Below are positions 44,435 through 53,091 of a stretch of DNA of 64,000 nt, piece after piece. Position 1 is the first letter of the stretch, and each line of letters starts with the position of its first letter. The stretch lies in NCBI RefSeq assembly GCF_029626175.1, contig NZ_JARUBM010000002.1, positions 6,651,001-6,715,000 on the forward strand. Reading direction: 5' to 3'. The notes beneath the pieces are model-generated. The model ran no database searches, was not told the DNA's origin, and saw nothing but the letters and a program-made list of their open reading frames with translations. The translations under genes and the position numbers were made by a program. This DNA comes from Micromonospora sp. WMMD1082 (lineage in GTDB: Bacteria > Actinomycetota > Actinomycetes > Mycobacteriales > Micromonosporaceae).

Positions 44435-46461
44435 CGCAGGAAGGCCGCGGCGACGCCGGCGTCGACCGGGATGTGCAGGCCGGTGGTGTGCGACAGGTCG
44501 CCGGCGGTGAGGGCGACGACGGCGTTGGCGATGTGTTCCGGCAGCACCTCCCGCTTGAGCAGGGTGCGCTGGGCGTAGAACTCGCCGAGCTTCTCCTCCG
44601 GTACGCCGTACACGGCCGCCCGGTCGGCGCCCCAGCCGCCGGCGAAGATGCCGGAGCCGCGGACCACCCCGTCCGGGTTGATGCCGTTGACCCGCACGCC
44701 GTGCGCGCCCAGCTCGGCCGCGAGCAGCCGGACCTGGTGGGCCTGGTCGGCCTTTGCCGCGCCGTACGCGACGTTGTTCGGGCCCGCGAACACCGCGTTC
44801 TTGCTGGCGATGTAGACGATGTCGCCGCCCATGCCCTGGGCGATGAGCACCCGGGCGGCCTCCCGGGCCACCAGGAACGAGCCCTTGGCCATCACGTCGT
44901 GCTGCACGTCCCAGTCGTGGGCGGTGGTGTCCAGCAGCGACTTCGACAGCGACAGTCCGGCGTTGTTCACCACCAGGTCGACCCCGCCGAAGGCGAGTGC
45001 CGCCGCCCGTACGGCGGCGCCGACCTGGTCCTCGTCGGTGACGTCGAGCGGTACGGCCACGGCGATGTCGGGGCCGCCGATCTCGGCCGCGACCCGCTGC
45101 GCGGCGGCGGTGTCCCGGTCGGTGACCACGACGCAGGCGCCCTCGGCGGCGAGCCGGTGGGCGATCGCCCGGCCGATGCCGGACCCGCCGCCGGTGACCA
45201 GCGCGATCCGGGTCGCCAGGGGCTTGGGCCGGGGCATCCGGTGGAGCTTGGCCTCCTCCAGCGCCCAGTACTCGATGCGGAACTTCTCCGCCTCGTCGAT
45301 CGGGGCGTACGTCGACACCGCCTCGGCGCCGCGCATCACGTTGATGGCGTTGACGTAGAACTCGCCGGCGACCCGCGCGGTCTGCTTGGTGGCCCCGAAG
45401 CTGAACATGCCGACCCCCGGCACCAGCACGATGGCCGGGTCGGCGCCGCGCATCGCCGGGCTGTCCGGGTCGGCGTGCCGCTCGTAGTACGCCCGGTAGT
45501 CGTCGCGATAGGCGGCGTGCAGCTCCTTCAGGCGGGCGACCGTCTCCGCCAGCCCGGCGGTGGGCGGCAGGTCGAGCACCATCGGGCGGACCTTGGTCCG
45601 CAGGAAGTGATCCGGGCAGGAGGTGCCGCGCGCGGCCAGCTCGGGCATCCGCTGCCGGCCGACGAAGTCGAGCACCACGTCGCTGTCGGTGTAGTGGCCC
45701 ACCTGCGCCCGGTCGGTGGAGGCGAGCCCGCGCAGCACCGGCAGGAGCGCGGCGGCCCGGTCCCGGCGCTCCTGCTCCGGCAGCGGCGGGTGGGCCAGGG
45801 GGCCGAACGGCTCGGCGCGGCCGTGCTCGGCGAGGTACCGGGCGGCGGTGGCGATGATCTCGCGGGAGTGGGCCTCGCACTCGTCGCTGGTGGCACCCCA
45901 GGCGGTGATGCCGTGCCCGCCCAGGATGACGCCGATGGCCTGCGGGTTGGCCCGCCGCACGGCGGCGATGTCGAGGCCGAGCTGGAAGCCGGGTCGGCGC
46001 CAGGGCACCCAGAGCACCCGGTCGCCGAAGATCTTCGCGGTCAGCGCGGGGCCGTCGGCGGCGGTGGCGATCGCGATGCCCGCGTCGGGGTGCAGGTGGT
46101 CGACGTGCGCCGCGTCGACCAGGGCGTGCATGGCGGTGTCGATGGACGGCGCCGCCCCGCCCCGCCCGTGCAGGCAGTAGTCGAACGCGGCGACCATCTC
46201 GTCCTCGCGGTCCACCCCCGGGTAGACGTCGACCAGCGACCGGAGCCGGTCCAGCCGGAGCACGGCCAGCCCACCCTCGGTGAGCGTGCCGAGGTCGCCG
46301 CCGGAGCCCTTGACCCAGAGCAGGTCGGTGGGTTCGCCGGTCACCGGGTCGGTGGCCACGCCCTTGGCGGAGGTGTTACCGCCGGCGTAGTTGGTGTTGG
46401 CCGGGTCGGCGCCGAGCCGGTTGCTGCGGGTCAGCAGGTCACGCACCGCGGGGTTCGTCAT
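44431..46461 (-). CDS. rhaEW: Bifunctional rhamnulose-1-phosphate aldolase / lactaldehyde dehydrogenase (RhaEW type)
   Basis: A 676-aa fusion. The N-terminal class II aldolase domain (about 1-400; NTNYAGGNTSAKGV, HPDAGIAIATA and a His cluster near YCLHGRGGA) cleaves rhamnulose 1-phosphate to DHAP and L-lactaldehyde. The C-terminal short-chain dehydrogenase (about 415-676; VTGGGSGIGRAIAHRLAAEG, VVNNAGLSLSKSL, active-site YGAAK) oxidises lactaldehyde to L-lactate with NAD. ATG 46461 follows GAAGGAAG closely and gives the usual MTNPAVRDLL opening; ATG 46476 is in frame but poorly placed. A RhaR-type operator lies 22 bases upstream. Confidence 0.94.
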   Translation of the reverse strand: MTNPAVRDLLTRSNRLGADPANTNYAGGNTSAKGVATDPVTGEPTDLLWVKGSGGDLGTLTEGGLAVLRLDRLRSLVDVYPGVDREDEMVAAFDYCLHGRGGAAPSIDTAMHALVDAAHVDHLHPDAGIAIATAADGPALTAKIFGDRVLWVPWRRPGFQLGLDIAAVRRANPQAIGVILGGHGITAWGATSDECEAHSREIIATAARYLAEHGRAEPFGPLAHPPLPEQERRDRAAALLPVLRGLASTDRAQVGHYTDSDVVLDFVGRQRMPELAARGTSCPDHFLRTKVRPMVLDLPPTAGLAETVARLKELHAAYRDDYRAYYERHADPDSPAMRGADPAIVLVPGVGMFSFGATKQTARVAGEFYVNAINVMRGAEAVSTYAPIDEAEKFRIEYWALEEAKLHRMPRPKPLATRIALVTGGGSGIGRAIAHRLAAEGACVVVTDRDTAAAQRVAAEIGGPDIAVAVPLDVTDEDQVGAAVRAAALAFGGVDLVVNNAGLSLSKSLLDTTAHDWDVQHDVMAKGSFLVAREAARVLIAQGMGGDIVYIASKNAVFAGPNNVAYGAAKADQAHQVRLLAAELGAHGVRVNGINPDGVVRGSGIFAGGWGADRAAVYGVPEEKLGEFYAQRTLLKREVLPEHIANAVVALTAGDLSHTTGLHIPVDAGVAAAFLR

Positions 46462-46482
46462 GACTTCCTTCGCCATCCGATC

Positions 46483-46494
46483 TGGAACGTTTCA
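46483..46494. promoter_or_regulatory. Second rhamnose-regulon operator, upstream of rhaEW
   Basis: TGGAACGTTTCA differs by one base from the perfect palindrome TGAAACGTTTCA found at the head of the operon (52773-52784). It lies in the 59-base gap between rhaI and rhaEW. It suggests an internal regulated promoter for rhaEW-rhaB-lutABC, or a roadblock site. Confidence 0.65.
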
Positions 46495-46520
46495 GTGATG
46501 CCGGGGTCACGAGGGCGCCG

Positions 46521-47702
46521 TCAGGCGCCCCAGCCCGCCTGCTCGCCACCGACCCGCTCGGCCCGGACCCGCTCCAGGTGGCCGGAGCGCTTGTAGGCCG
46601 CGACCGGATCCGGGTCCAGGCCCAGCTCCGCCCGCAGCTCGCGCAGCAGCGGCCGGACGTCGGTGTGGTACGCGTCCATCAGCACGGCGTTGGCCTCCAG
46701 CACGTCACCGGAGCGCTGGGCGGCGTCCAGCGCCGCCGCGTCCACCAGCAGCGCCTTGGCGGTCGCCTCCTGGACGTTGAGCACCGACCGGATGACGGCC
46801 TGCACCTTCGGCTCGATGTTGTGGCACTGGTCCAGCATGAACGCGATGCCGTAGCTCGGGCGCAGCGCGTCCGCCTGGACGATCTCGTGCATGATCCGGA
46901 ACAGCTGGAACGGGTCCGCCGCGCCGGCCATCAGGTCGTCGTCGGCGTAGAAGCGCGAGTTGAAGTCGAAGGCACCCAGTCGCCCCGCCCGCAGCAGGAC
47001 GGCCACGATGAACTCGATGTTCGTGCCGGGTGCGTGGTGGCCGGTGTCGATGACCACCTGCGCCCGCTCGCCGAGTGCCACGCAGTGCGCGTACGCGGTG
47101 CCCCAGTCCGGCACGTCGGTCAGGTAGAACGCCGGCTCGAACAGCTTGTACTCCAGCAGCAGCCGCTGGTCGCCGGTGAGCCGGTCGTACGTCTGCCGGA
47201 GCGCCACCGCGAGCCGGTCCTGGCGCGCCCGGACGTCGTCCTGGCCCGGATAGTTGGTACCGTCGGCGAACCACAGCTTCAGATCGCGCGACCCGGTGGC
47301 GTCCATCACGTCGACGCAGTCCAGCAGGTGCCCGATGGCCTTGCGGCGCACCGCCGGGTCGGGGTTGGTGACCGAGCCCAGCCGGTAGTCGTCGTCCTGG
47401 AACACGTTCGCGTTGATCGTGCCCAGCTCGACGCCCTGCTCCTTGGCGTACGCGGCCAGCGCGGGGTAGTCGTCCACCCGGTCCCAGGGGATGTGCAGCG
47501 CCACGGTCGGTGCGACTCCGGTGAAGCGGTGCACGGTCGCCGCGTCCGCCACCTTCTCGAACGGGTCGCGGGGCACGCCCTCCTGCGCGAACACCTTGAA
47601 CCGGGTGCCCGAGTTGCCGTACGCCCAGGAGGGCGTCTCGATGCGCTGCTCGCGCAGGGCGTCGAGGACCCGTCTGCGGGTGCTCGGGTCGATCTCGGTC
47701 AT
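46521..47702 (-). CDS. rhaI: L-rhamnose isomerase
   Basis: Xylose-isomerase-like TIM-barrel enzyme (393 aa) converting L-rhamnose to L-rhamnulose. It belongs to the RhaI type (Pseudomonas/Bacillus/actinomycete) rather than E. coli RhaA. Landmarks are PSWAYGNSGTRFKVF, ALHIPWDRVDDYPALAAYA and metal-site segments LLLEYKLFEPAFYLTDVPDW (Glu), VIDTGHHAPGTNIEF (Asp/His) and GAFDFNSRFYADDDL (Asp). The ATG overlaps the rhaM stop (ATGA). Confidence 0.94.
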   Translation of the reverse strand: MTEIDPSTRRRVLDALREQRIETPSWAYGNSGTRFKVFAQEGVPRDPFEKVADAATVHRFTGVAPTVALHIPWDRVDDYPALAAYAKEQGVELGTINANVFQDDDYRLGSVTNPDPAVRRKAIGHLLDCVDVMDATGSRDLKLWFADGTNYPGQDDVRARQDRLAVALRQTYDRLTGDQRLLLEYKLFEPAFYLTDVPDWGTAYAHCVALGERAQVVIDTGHHAPGTNIEFIVAVLLRAGRLGAFDFNSRFYADDDLMAGAADPFQLFRIMHEIVQADALRPSYGIAFMLDQCHNIEPKVQAVIRSVLNVQEATAKALLVDAAALDAAQRSGDVLEANAVLMDAYHTDVRPLLRELRAELGLDPDPVAAYKRSGHLERVRAERVGGEQAGWGA

Positions 47703-48040
47703 CGTGGCTCCCCCAGTTGCTCTTCGAGATGGAAGATCTCGGTCAGGACGTGGAACCCCCGGTCGGGTCGCCCGTCGGGCAGATCGGCGAAGAACGGCGC
47801 CATCTCCGCCTGCCACCGGGCGTTGACCTCCGTCGCCTCCATCGCCGCCTGCGCGGCGTCGAGGTCGTCGGTCAGGAAGTAGCCGACCAGCAGTCCGTCG
47901 TCCCGGAGAAAGAGTGCGTAGTCGTGCCAGCCCGCGTGCTTGAGCGCGGCCAGCATGTCGGGCCACACGGCGGCGTGGCGGCGCCGGTACTCCGCCATCC
48001 GCTCCGGCCTGACCTGGAGGGTGAAGCAGATCCGACGCAC
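47699..48040 (-). CDS. rhaM: L-rhamnose mutarotase
   Basis: Dimeric ferredoxin-like-fold enzyme (113 aa) that interconverts the anomers of L-rhamnose for the isomerase. Family landmarks: CFTLQVRPERMAEYRRRHAA with the catalytic-type His, VWPDMLAALKHAGWHDYALF, and the C-terminal FHLEEQ. GTG 48040 has GGGGAGG seven to eight bases upstream and sits 18 bases after the binding-protein stop. Also called rhaU in rhizobial operons. Confidence 0.94.
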   Translation of the reverse strand: MRRICFTLQVRPERMAEYRRRHAAVWPDMLAALKHAGWHDYALFLRDDGLLVGYFLTDDLDAAQAAMEATEVNARWQAEMAPFFADLPDGRPDRGFHVLTEIFHLEEQLGEPR

Positions 48041-48058
48041 ACCACACCTCCCCGTGAC

Positions 48059-49117
48059 TCAGAAGTCGAACTGGTCGATGTTGTCGGCGGTGAACTCGAA
48101 CGGGTCGCCCAGCAGGACCTCGCCGTTCGCGCCGACGGTGAACTCGCCGAGCTTGCCGGCGGTGAACGTCTCACCCTCGGCGCCGGTGATGATGCCGGAG
48201 GCGAGCGCCGCACCCGTGTACGCGGCGAGGTAGCCCAGGTCCGCCGGGTTCCACAGCGCGAAGGCCTTGACGGTGCCGTCCTTGACGTACTCGCGCATCT
48301 GGTTCGGGGTGCCGAGGCCGGTCAGCTGCACCTTGCCCTTGTAGGACGAGCCGGAGAGGTAGCGGGCCGCGGCGGCGATACCGACCGTGGTCGGCGAGAT
48401 GATGCCCTTGAGGTTGGGGTACTTCGACAGCAGACCCTGTGCCTCCTGGAACGACTTCTCGTCCTGGTCGTCGCCGTAGACCGTGGCCACCAGCGTGAGC
48501 TTGCCGTACTCCGGCTTGGCCAGCTCGGTCTTCATCAGCTCGATCCAGGCGTTCTGGTTGGTCGCGTTCGCCGTCGCCGAGAGGATGGCGATCTCGCCGC
48601 CGTCCGGGCCGACCGCGTCGGAGATCAGCTTGATCTGTGCCTGGGCGATGCCCTCCGCGGTGGCCTGATTGACGAACGCGTCACGGCACTCCGGCTTGGT
48701 GTCCGAGTCGTATGTGATGACCTTCGCCCCGCCGACCTTGGCCTCGGTCAGCGAGCCGCAGACCGCGTCCTGGTCGTTCGCCGCGATGATGATCACGTCC
48801 GTGCCCTGCTGGGACAGCGTGTTGATGTACGACACCTGCGCGGACGGGCTCGCCTCGGAGGGACCGGTCTGCGCGTACTGGCCCTTGAACTCCTCGACCG
48901 CGGCCCGGCCGCCCTGGTTGTCGGAGGTCTCGAAGTACGGGTTGTTGATCTGCTTGGGCAGGAAGGTGACCTTGAGCCCCTCCTTGATGGTGCCGGAGGG
49001 GTCGCCGCCGGCTCCGGTGTCGGTGCCGGTGCCGGTGTCCTCGGCGCAGGCGCCCAGGGCGAGGGCCACGGCGGCCAGCACGGCGGTCGCGACGACCCGG
49101 GTACGTCTGGTGCTCAT
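48059..49117 (-). CDS. rhaS: L-rhamnose ABC transporter substrate-binding lipoprotein
   Basis: Type I sugar-binding lipoprotein (352 aa) of the ribose/rhamnose (CUT2) class. Signal with lipobox LGAC (Cys24), Thr/Gly/Asp linker, then VTFLPKQINNPYFETSDNQG, DVIIIAANDQDAVCGSLTEA, KGIISPTTVGIAAAARYLSG and LTGLGTPNQMREYVKDGTV, characteristic of RhaS. The ATG overlaps the permease stop (ATGA). The operon context makes L-rhamnose the near-certain ligand. Confidence 0.93.
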   Translation of the reverse strand: MSTRRTRVVATAVLAAVALALGACAEDTGTGTDTGAGGDPSGTIKEGLKVTFLPKQINNPYFETSDNQGGRAAVEEFKGQYAQTGPSEASPSAQVSYINTLSQQGTDVIIIAANDQDAVCGSLTEAKVGGAKVITYDSDTKPECRDAFVNQATAEGIAQAQIKLISDAVGPDGGEIAILSATANATNQNAWIELMKTELAKPEYGKLTLVATVYGDDQDEKSFQEAQGLLSKYPNLKGIISPTTVGIAAAARYLSGSSYKGKVQLTGLGTPNQMREYVKDGTVKAFALWNPADLGYLAAYTGAALASGIITGAEGETFTAGKLGEFTVGANGEVLLGDPFEFTADNIDQFDF

Positions 49118-50166
49118 GATGGATTCCTTTCGGGTGCGGTGGCGGGGGGCCGGCGCCGACGTAGCCGCTCGCGCGTCATCCGCACGAGATTCGGTCCGAC
49201 CACGGAGAGGATGAGCAGCGTTCCGGTGACGATGGTGAGCGTGTTGGCCGGCACGTTGGCCAGCTGCAACGCGTTACGGAGCACGCCGAGCAGCGCGACC
49301 GCCGCGAGCACGCCGACCAGCCCGCCCCGACCGCCGAAGATGGAGACGCCGCCGAGCAGCACGGCCGCCACCACCGCCAGCTCCAGGCCGGTCGCGTTGT
49401 CGGCCCGGGCGCTGGCGAAGCGGAACGTCCAGAACACGCCGGCCAGCGCCGCCATGGCGCCGGTGGCGACGAAGAGCCAGAACTTGGTACGTCGCACCGA
49501 GATGCCGGTGAAGACGGACGCCTCGGCGTTGTTCCCGATCGCGTAGAGCGCGCGGCCGACCGGGGTGGCGTACAGCAGCACGCCGAACGCCACGGCGAGG
49601 GCCGCCAGGACCAGCACGAACCAGGGAATGACCGTGCCCGGGATGGGCGCGACCGCCCGCTGGGTCCAGGCCGGCGGGTAGTCGGCGACCGCCCGGTCAC
49701 CGAGGACGACGTACGCCAGACCCCGGTAGAGCGCCAGCGTGCCGATGGTGACCGCCAGTGAGGGCAGCCCGAACATGGTGACGAAGACGCCGTTGACCGC
49801 CCCGAGCACGGCGCCGAGCAGCAGGCTCGACACGATCAGCAGTGGCAGCGACGTGACACCGAGATGCCACAGGTGGCCGAGCACCGAGCAGGTGAGGCCG
49901 ACCGTGCTCGCCACCGAGAGATCGATCTCGCCGGTGATGATGACCAGCGTCATCGGCAGCGCGATCAGGGCGATCGGGATCGCCTCCAGCGCCAGGAACC
50001 GGTAGAAGCGGGGGCTGCCGACACCGTCGATCGTGGCGGTGGCGACGAGCACCACCACGACCAGCGCGACGACGAGGATGGCGTCCCACGAGCCGAGCAG
50101 TCGACGCCAGGCGGGCGGTCCCGCCGTCGCGGTACGCGCCGGGGCGGCGAGGGTGTCAGTTGCCAC
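49114..50166 (-). CDS. rhaQ: Rhamnose ABC transporter permease
   Basis: CUT2-type inner-membrane permease (350 aa, eight to ten helices). The family signature TGEIDLSVASTVGLTCSVLG lies in the first third, and AVVAAVLLGGVSIFGGRGGLV in the last third. GTG 50166 overlaps the preceding permease by 11 bases; its stop overlaps rhaS. It pairs with RhaP and the ATPase RhaT to import rhamnose. Confidence 0.92.
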   Translation of the reverse strand: MATDTLAAPARTATAGPPAWRRLLGSWDAILVVALVVVVLVATATIDGVGSPRFYRFLALEAIPIALIALPMTLVIITGEIDLSVASTVGLTCSVLGHLWHLGVTSLPLLIVSSLLLGAVLGAVNGVFVTMFGLPSLAVTIGTLALYRGLAYVVLGDRAVADYPPAWTQRAVAPIPGTVIPWFVLVLAALAVAFGVLLYATPVGRALYAIGNNAEASVFTGISVRRTKFWLFVATGAMAALAGVFWTFRFASARADNATGLELAVVAAVLLGGVSIFGGRGGLVGVLAAVALLGVLRNALQLANVPANTLTIVTGTLLILSVVGPNLVRMTRERLRRRRPPATAPERNPS

Positions 50167-51205
50167 GGGTCTTGCCTCCTCGCAGACGGCGTGCCATGCG
50201 GACGGCGAGCGCCCGGTCGAGCCCGATGGCGGCCAGGATGAGTGCGCCGACGGCGGCGCGCTGCCAGAACGGGGTGACCCCCAGGACGGGCAGGGCGCTG
50301 CCGATGGTGGTCAGCAGGACGGCACCGAGGGCGGCCCCGTACACCGAGCCGCTGCCGCCGAAGATCGCGACGCCGCCGACCACCACGGCCGCGACCACGT
50401 TGAGTTCCATGCCGAGCCCGGCGTTCGCGTCGATGGTGCCGAAGCGGGCCGCGTAGAGCACGCCGGCGAGTCCGGCGAGCGCCCCGCTGGCCACGAAGGC
50501 GAAGAAGACCCGGCGGCCCACCGCGATGCCGGACAGCCGGGCCGCGTCGGGGTCGGAGCCGATCGCGTAGAGCTCCCGGCCGCTGCGGTAGTTCTTCAGC
50601 AGGTAGCCGGCGGCGACGAGCACCGCGACCGCGAAGAGCGCGAGCACCGGGACGCCGACCACGGTGGCGTTGCCCATCCGCAGGAAGGCGCGCGGCATGT
50701 CGGCGGCGTTGATCTGACGGCCGCTGGCCCAGGTGTGGTCGAGGCCCCGGAAGACGTACAGCGTGCCGAGGGTGACCACCAGCGCCGGCACCCGGGCGGC
50801 GGCGATCAGGCCGCCGTTGACCGCGCCGCAGGCCGCACCGAGCGCGGCGCCGACCAGGATGGCCAGCGGGATCGGGATGCCGGGGTTGTCGACGAAGAGC
50901 GCGCCGGTGGCGAACGCGGACAGGCCGAGGATCGAGCCGACCGACAGGTCGACGTTCCGGGTGATGATCACGATCGCCTGGCCGACCGCGAGGATCGCCA
51001 GGATGGTCGAGCTGAGCAGCAGGTCCTTGATGTTCTGTGCGGAGAGGAACCGCTGGTTCACCCCGAAGGTCACCGCGACCAGGAGCACCAGCGCGAGCAG
51101 GATGCCCAGTTCGCGGACGACGAACAGCCGGTGCGCGAGACGGCCGCCGGACTCCCGCCCGGCCGGCGCGGCGGTGGCCGGTGGCCGTACGTCTGCGGTG
51201 GTCAT
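50156..51205 (-). CDS. rhaP: Rhamnose ABC transporter permease
   Basis: Second CUT2-type permease (349 aa). Signature [20 protein letters not shown]; later [20 protein letters not shown] and [20 protein letters not shown]. It is clearly a paralogue of the neighbouring rhaQ but diverged, as is normal for the heteromeric RhaPQ pair. The ATG overlaps the rhaT stop (ATGA). Confidence 0.92.
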   Translation of the reverse strand: MTTADVRPPATAAPAGRESGGRLAHRLFVVRELGILLALVLLVAVTFGVNQRFLSAQNIKDLLLSSTILAILAVGQAIVIITRNVDLSVGSILGLSAFATGALFVDNPGIPIPLAILVGAALGAACGAVNGGLIAAARVPALVVTLGTLYVFRGLDHTWASGRQINAADMPRAFLRMGNATVVGVPVLALFAVAVLVAAGYLLKNYRSGRELYAIGSDPDAARLSGIAVGRRVFFAFVASGALAGLAGVLYAARFGTIDANAGLGMELNVVAAVVVGGVAIFGGSGSVYGAALGAVLLTTIGSALPVLGVTPFWQRAAVGALILAAIGLDRALAVRMARRLRGGKTRGN

Positions 51206-52731
51206 GCGGCGGCCCCCCGTCGCCCGGTCGCGGCCTGCCCGGTCACGGCCTGCCCGGTCGCGGCGAACATGACGCTCTCCTCGTCGGCGCGGTCGCGGGG
51301 CAGCTCGGCGACCAGGCGGCCCTCGTGCATGACGAGCACCCGATCGGCCATGCCGAGCACCTCCGGCAGCTCACTGGAGATCATCAGCACCGCCACCCCC
51401 TCGGACGCGAGCTGGGAGAGCAGCCGGTGCACCTCGGCCTTCGTGCCGACGTCGATGCCACGGGTCGGTTCGTCGATCATGAGCACCCGGGGCCCGGTGG
51501 ACAGCCACTTGGCCAACACGACCTTCTGCTGGTTGCCGCCGGAGAGGGTGGCGACCGGGTCGCTGTTGCGGGCGGCCTTGACCTGCAACCGCCGGGCCCA
51601 GTCCGCCGCCGAACGCCGCTCGCTGCCGCCGGAGAGCAGCCCCAGCCTGCTCAGCGCCCACCGGCGCGGCAGGGTGGCGTTGCGCTCGATCGACAACTGC
51701 ATCACCAGTCCCTGCTGGCGGCGGTCCTCCGGCACCAGCGCCAGGCCGGCGGAGATCGCCGCCGGTGGGTCGCCGGGGCGCAGCCGCCGGCCGTCGACGC
51801 GCACCTCGCCGGCGTCGTACCGGTCGATGCCGAAGACCGCCCGGGCCACCTCGCTGCGGCCCGCGCCGACCAGTCCGGCGAGCGCGACGATCTCGCCGCC
51901 GCGCACGGTGAAGGAGACATCGTCGAAGTAGCCGTGCCGGGTCAGTCCGTCGACCTCGAGGCGTACCTCACCCGGTTCGGTCGCCAGCTTGGGAAAGAGC
52001 GCGGAGATGTCGCGGCCGACCATGGTGCGGACGACACCGTCGACGGTGAGGTTTCCGATCTCGTCGGTGACGATCCACCGGCCGTCGCGCATCACGGTGA
52101 CCCGTTGGCAGAGCGCGAACACCTCGTCGAACCGGTGCGAGATGAACAGGATCGCCGTGCCGTTCTCCCGCAGCGAGCGGGCCACGGCGAAGAGCCGCTC
52201 GACCTCGACGCCGGAGAGCGCTGCGGTCGGTTCGTCCATCACCAGCACCCGGGCGTCGAAGGAGAGCGCCTTGGCGATCTCGACGAGCTGCTGGTCGGCG
52301 ATGGACAGGCCCCGGGCGGGCCGGTCCGGGTCGATCCGGACCCCGAGCCGCGCGAACAACTCGTTGGTGCGCGCCCGCATGGCCGCGACGTCAATGCGAC
52401 GCAACCCCCTGCGCGGCTGACGCCCCATGAAGATGTTCTCCGCGACCGACAGGTCGGGAAAGAGCGTCGGCTCCTGGTAGATGACGGCGATGCCCGCCGC
52501 GCGGGCCTCGGCCGGGCTGGCGAAGGCGACCGGCTCGCCGTCGAGCAGCACCCGGCCCGCGTCCGGCCCGTGCACGCCGGCCAGGATCTTCACCAGGGTG
52601 GACTTGCCGGCGCCGTTCTCACCGACCAGCGCGTGCGCCTCGCCGGCGAACAGCTCCAGCCGGGCGTCACGCAACGCGGCGACGGCACCGAACGACTTGT
52701 CCACACCCTCCAGCGCCAGGACCGGAAGCAC
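51202..52731 (-). CDS. rhaT: Rhamnose ABC transporter ATP-binding protein (two ABC domains)
   Basis: CUT2-type double ATPase (509 aa). First domain: [20 protein letters not shown] (Walker A), a signature altered to [15 protein letters not shown], and [11 protein letters not shown]. Second domain: Walker A replaced by [14 protein letters not shown] (Lys to Arg, the usual degenerate site), intact signature [15 protein letters not shown] and [23 protein letters not shown] 52731 has AAGGGGG six bases upstream. It heads the 12-kb rha-lut operon and lies 41 bases from the TGAAACGTTTCA operator. Confidence 0.93.
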   Translation of the reverse strand: MLPVLALEGVDKSFGAVAALRDARLELFAGEAHALVGENGAGKSTLVKILAGVHGPDAGRVLLDGEPVAFASPAEARAAGIAVIYQEPTLFPDLSVAENIFMGRQPRRGLRRIDVAAMRARTNELFARLGVRIDPDRPARGLSIADQQLVEIAKALSFDARVLVMDEPTAALSGVEVERLFAVARSLRENGTAILFISHRFDEVFALCQRVTVMRDGRWIVTDEIGNLTVDGVVRTMVGRDISALFPKLATEPGEVRLEVDGLTRHGYFDDVSFTVRGGEIVALAGLVGAGRSEVARAVFGIDRYDAGEVRVDGRRLRPGDPPAAISAGLALVPEDRRQQGLVMQLSIERNATLPRRWALSRLGLLSGGSERRSAADWARRLQVKAARNSDPVATLSGGNQQKVVLAKWLSTGPRVLMIDEPTRGIDVGTKAEVHRLLSQLASEGVAVLMISSELPEVLGMADRVLVMHEGRLVAELPRDRADEESVMFAATGQAVTGQAATGRRGAAA

Positions 52732-52772
52732 AACGCCCCCTTCGGGTTGTCGTAGATGACCCATCACACGTA

Positions 52773-52825
52773 TGAAACGTTTCACCAATGCCAAGACCCT
52801 AGGTGTGGCCTCGACCACGGGTCAA
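52773..52825 (-). promoter_or_regulatory. Promoter and perfect LacI-type operator of the rha-lut operon
   Basis: Minus strand: TTGACC (52825-52820), 18-bp spacer, TAGGGT (52801-52796). Just downstream is the perfect 12-bp palindrome TGAAACGTTTCA (52784-52773), where a repressor would block initiation near 52789. The palindrome has the central CG expected for LacI-family proteins, and a LacI-type gene faces the operon 320 bases away. Confidence 0.75.
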
Positions 52826-52887
52826 GGGTTTCCAGCCGGTTACCGATTCGTTATGAGCCACCGCGCCAAACGCGACCCCACCCACCC

Positions 52888-52947
52888 GTTGATCATGAGG
52901 TTAGCGAGGGTTTGGAGATCAAAGTCGCCGCTAACCTCATGATCAAC
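52888..52947. repeat. Long perfect inverted repeat in the rha/regulator intergenic region
   Basis: Two 19-base arms, GTTGATCATGAGGTTAGCG (52888-52906) and its exact complement (52929-52947), flank a 22-base centre that itself contains TTTG-gagat-CAAA. Outside the arms, CCCCACCC (from 52877) and GGTGGGG/GGGGTGGGG (52959-52973) are also roughly complementary, so the hairpin may extend. The remainder of the 327-base gap between rhaT and the regulator contains only the promoter/operator elements listed separately; no gene is seen. Confidence 0.75.
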
Positions 52948-52992
52948 GCGGGCGGGGCGGTGGGGGTGGGGTTCGTTGTGGGGGGTGAGGGT

Positions 52993-53002
52993 TGAAACGT
53001 TA
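52993..53002. promoter_or_regulatory. Partial rhamnose-type operator upstream of the regulator gene
   Basis: TGAAACGTTA matches ten of the twelve positions of the operon operator palindrome up to its last two bases (next bases TA instead of CA). It lies 90 bases before the LacI-type start and may allow weak autoregulation. Confidence 0.45.
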
Positions 53003-53091
53003 TAGCGGGGATAGACTGCGCACGATCACCTGCGGCCGGGGGCCTGCCGTGGGGGATTGGCAGGAACAGCACGTCGCGGCGAAGGGAGCCC

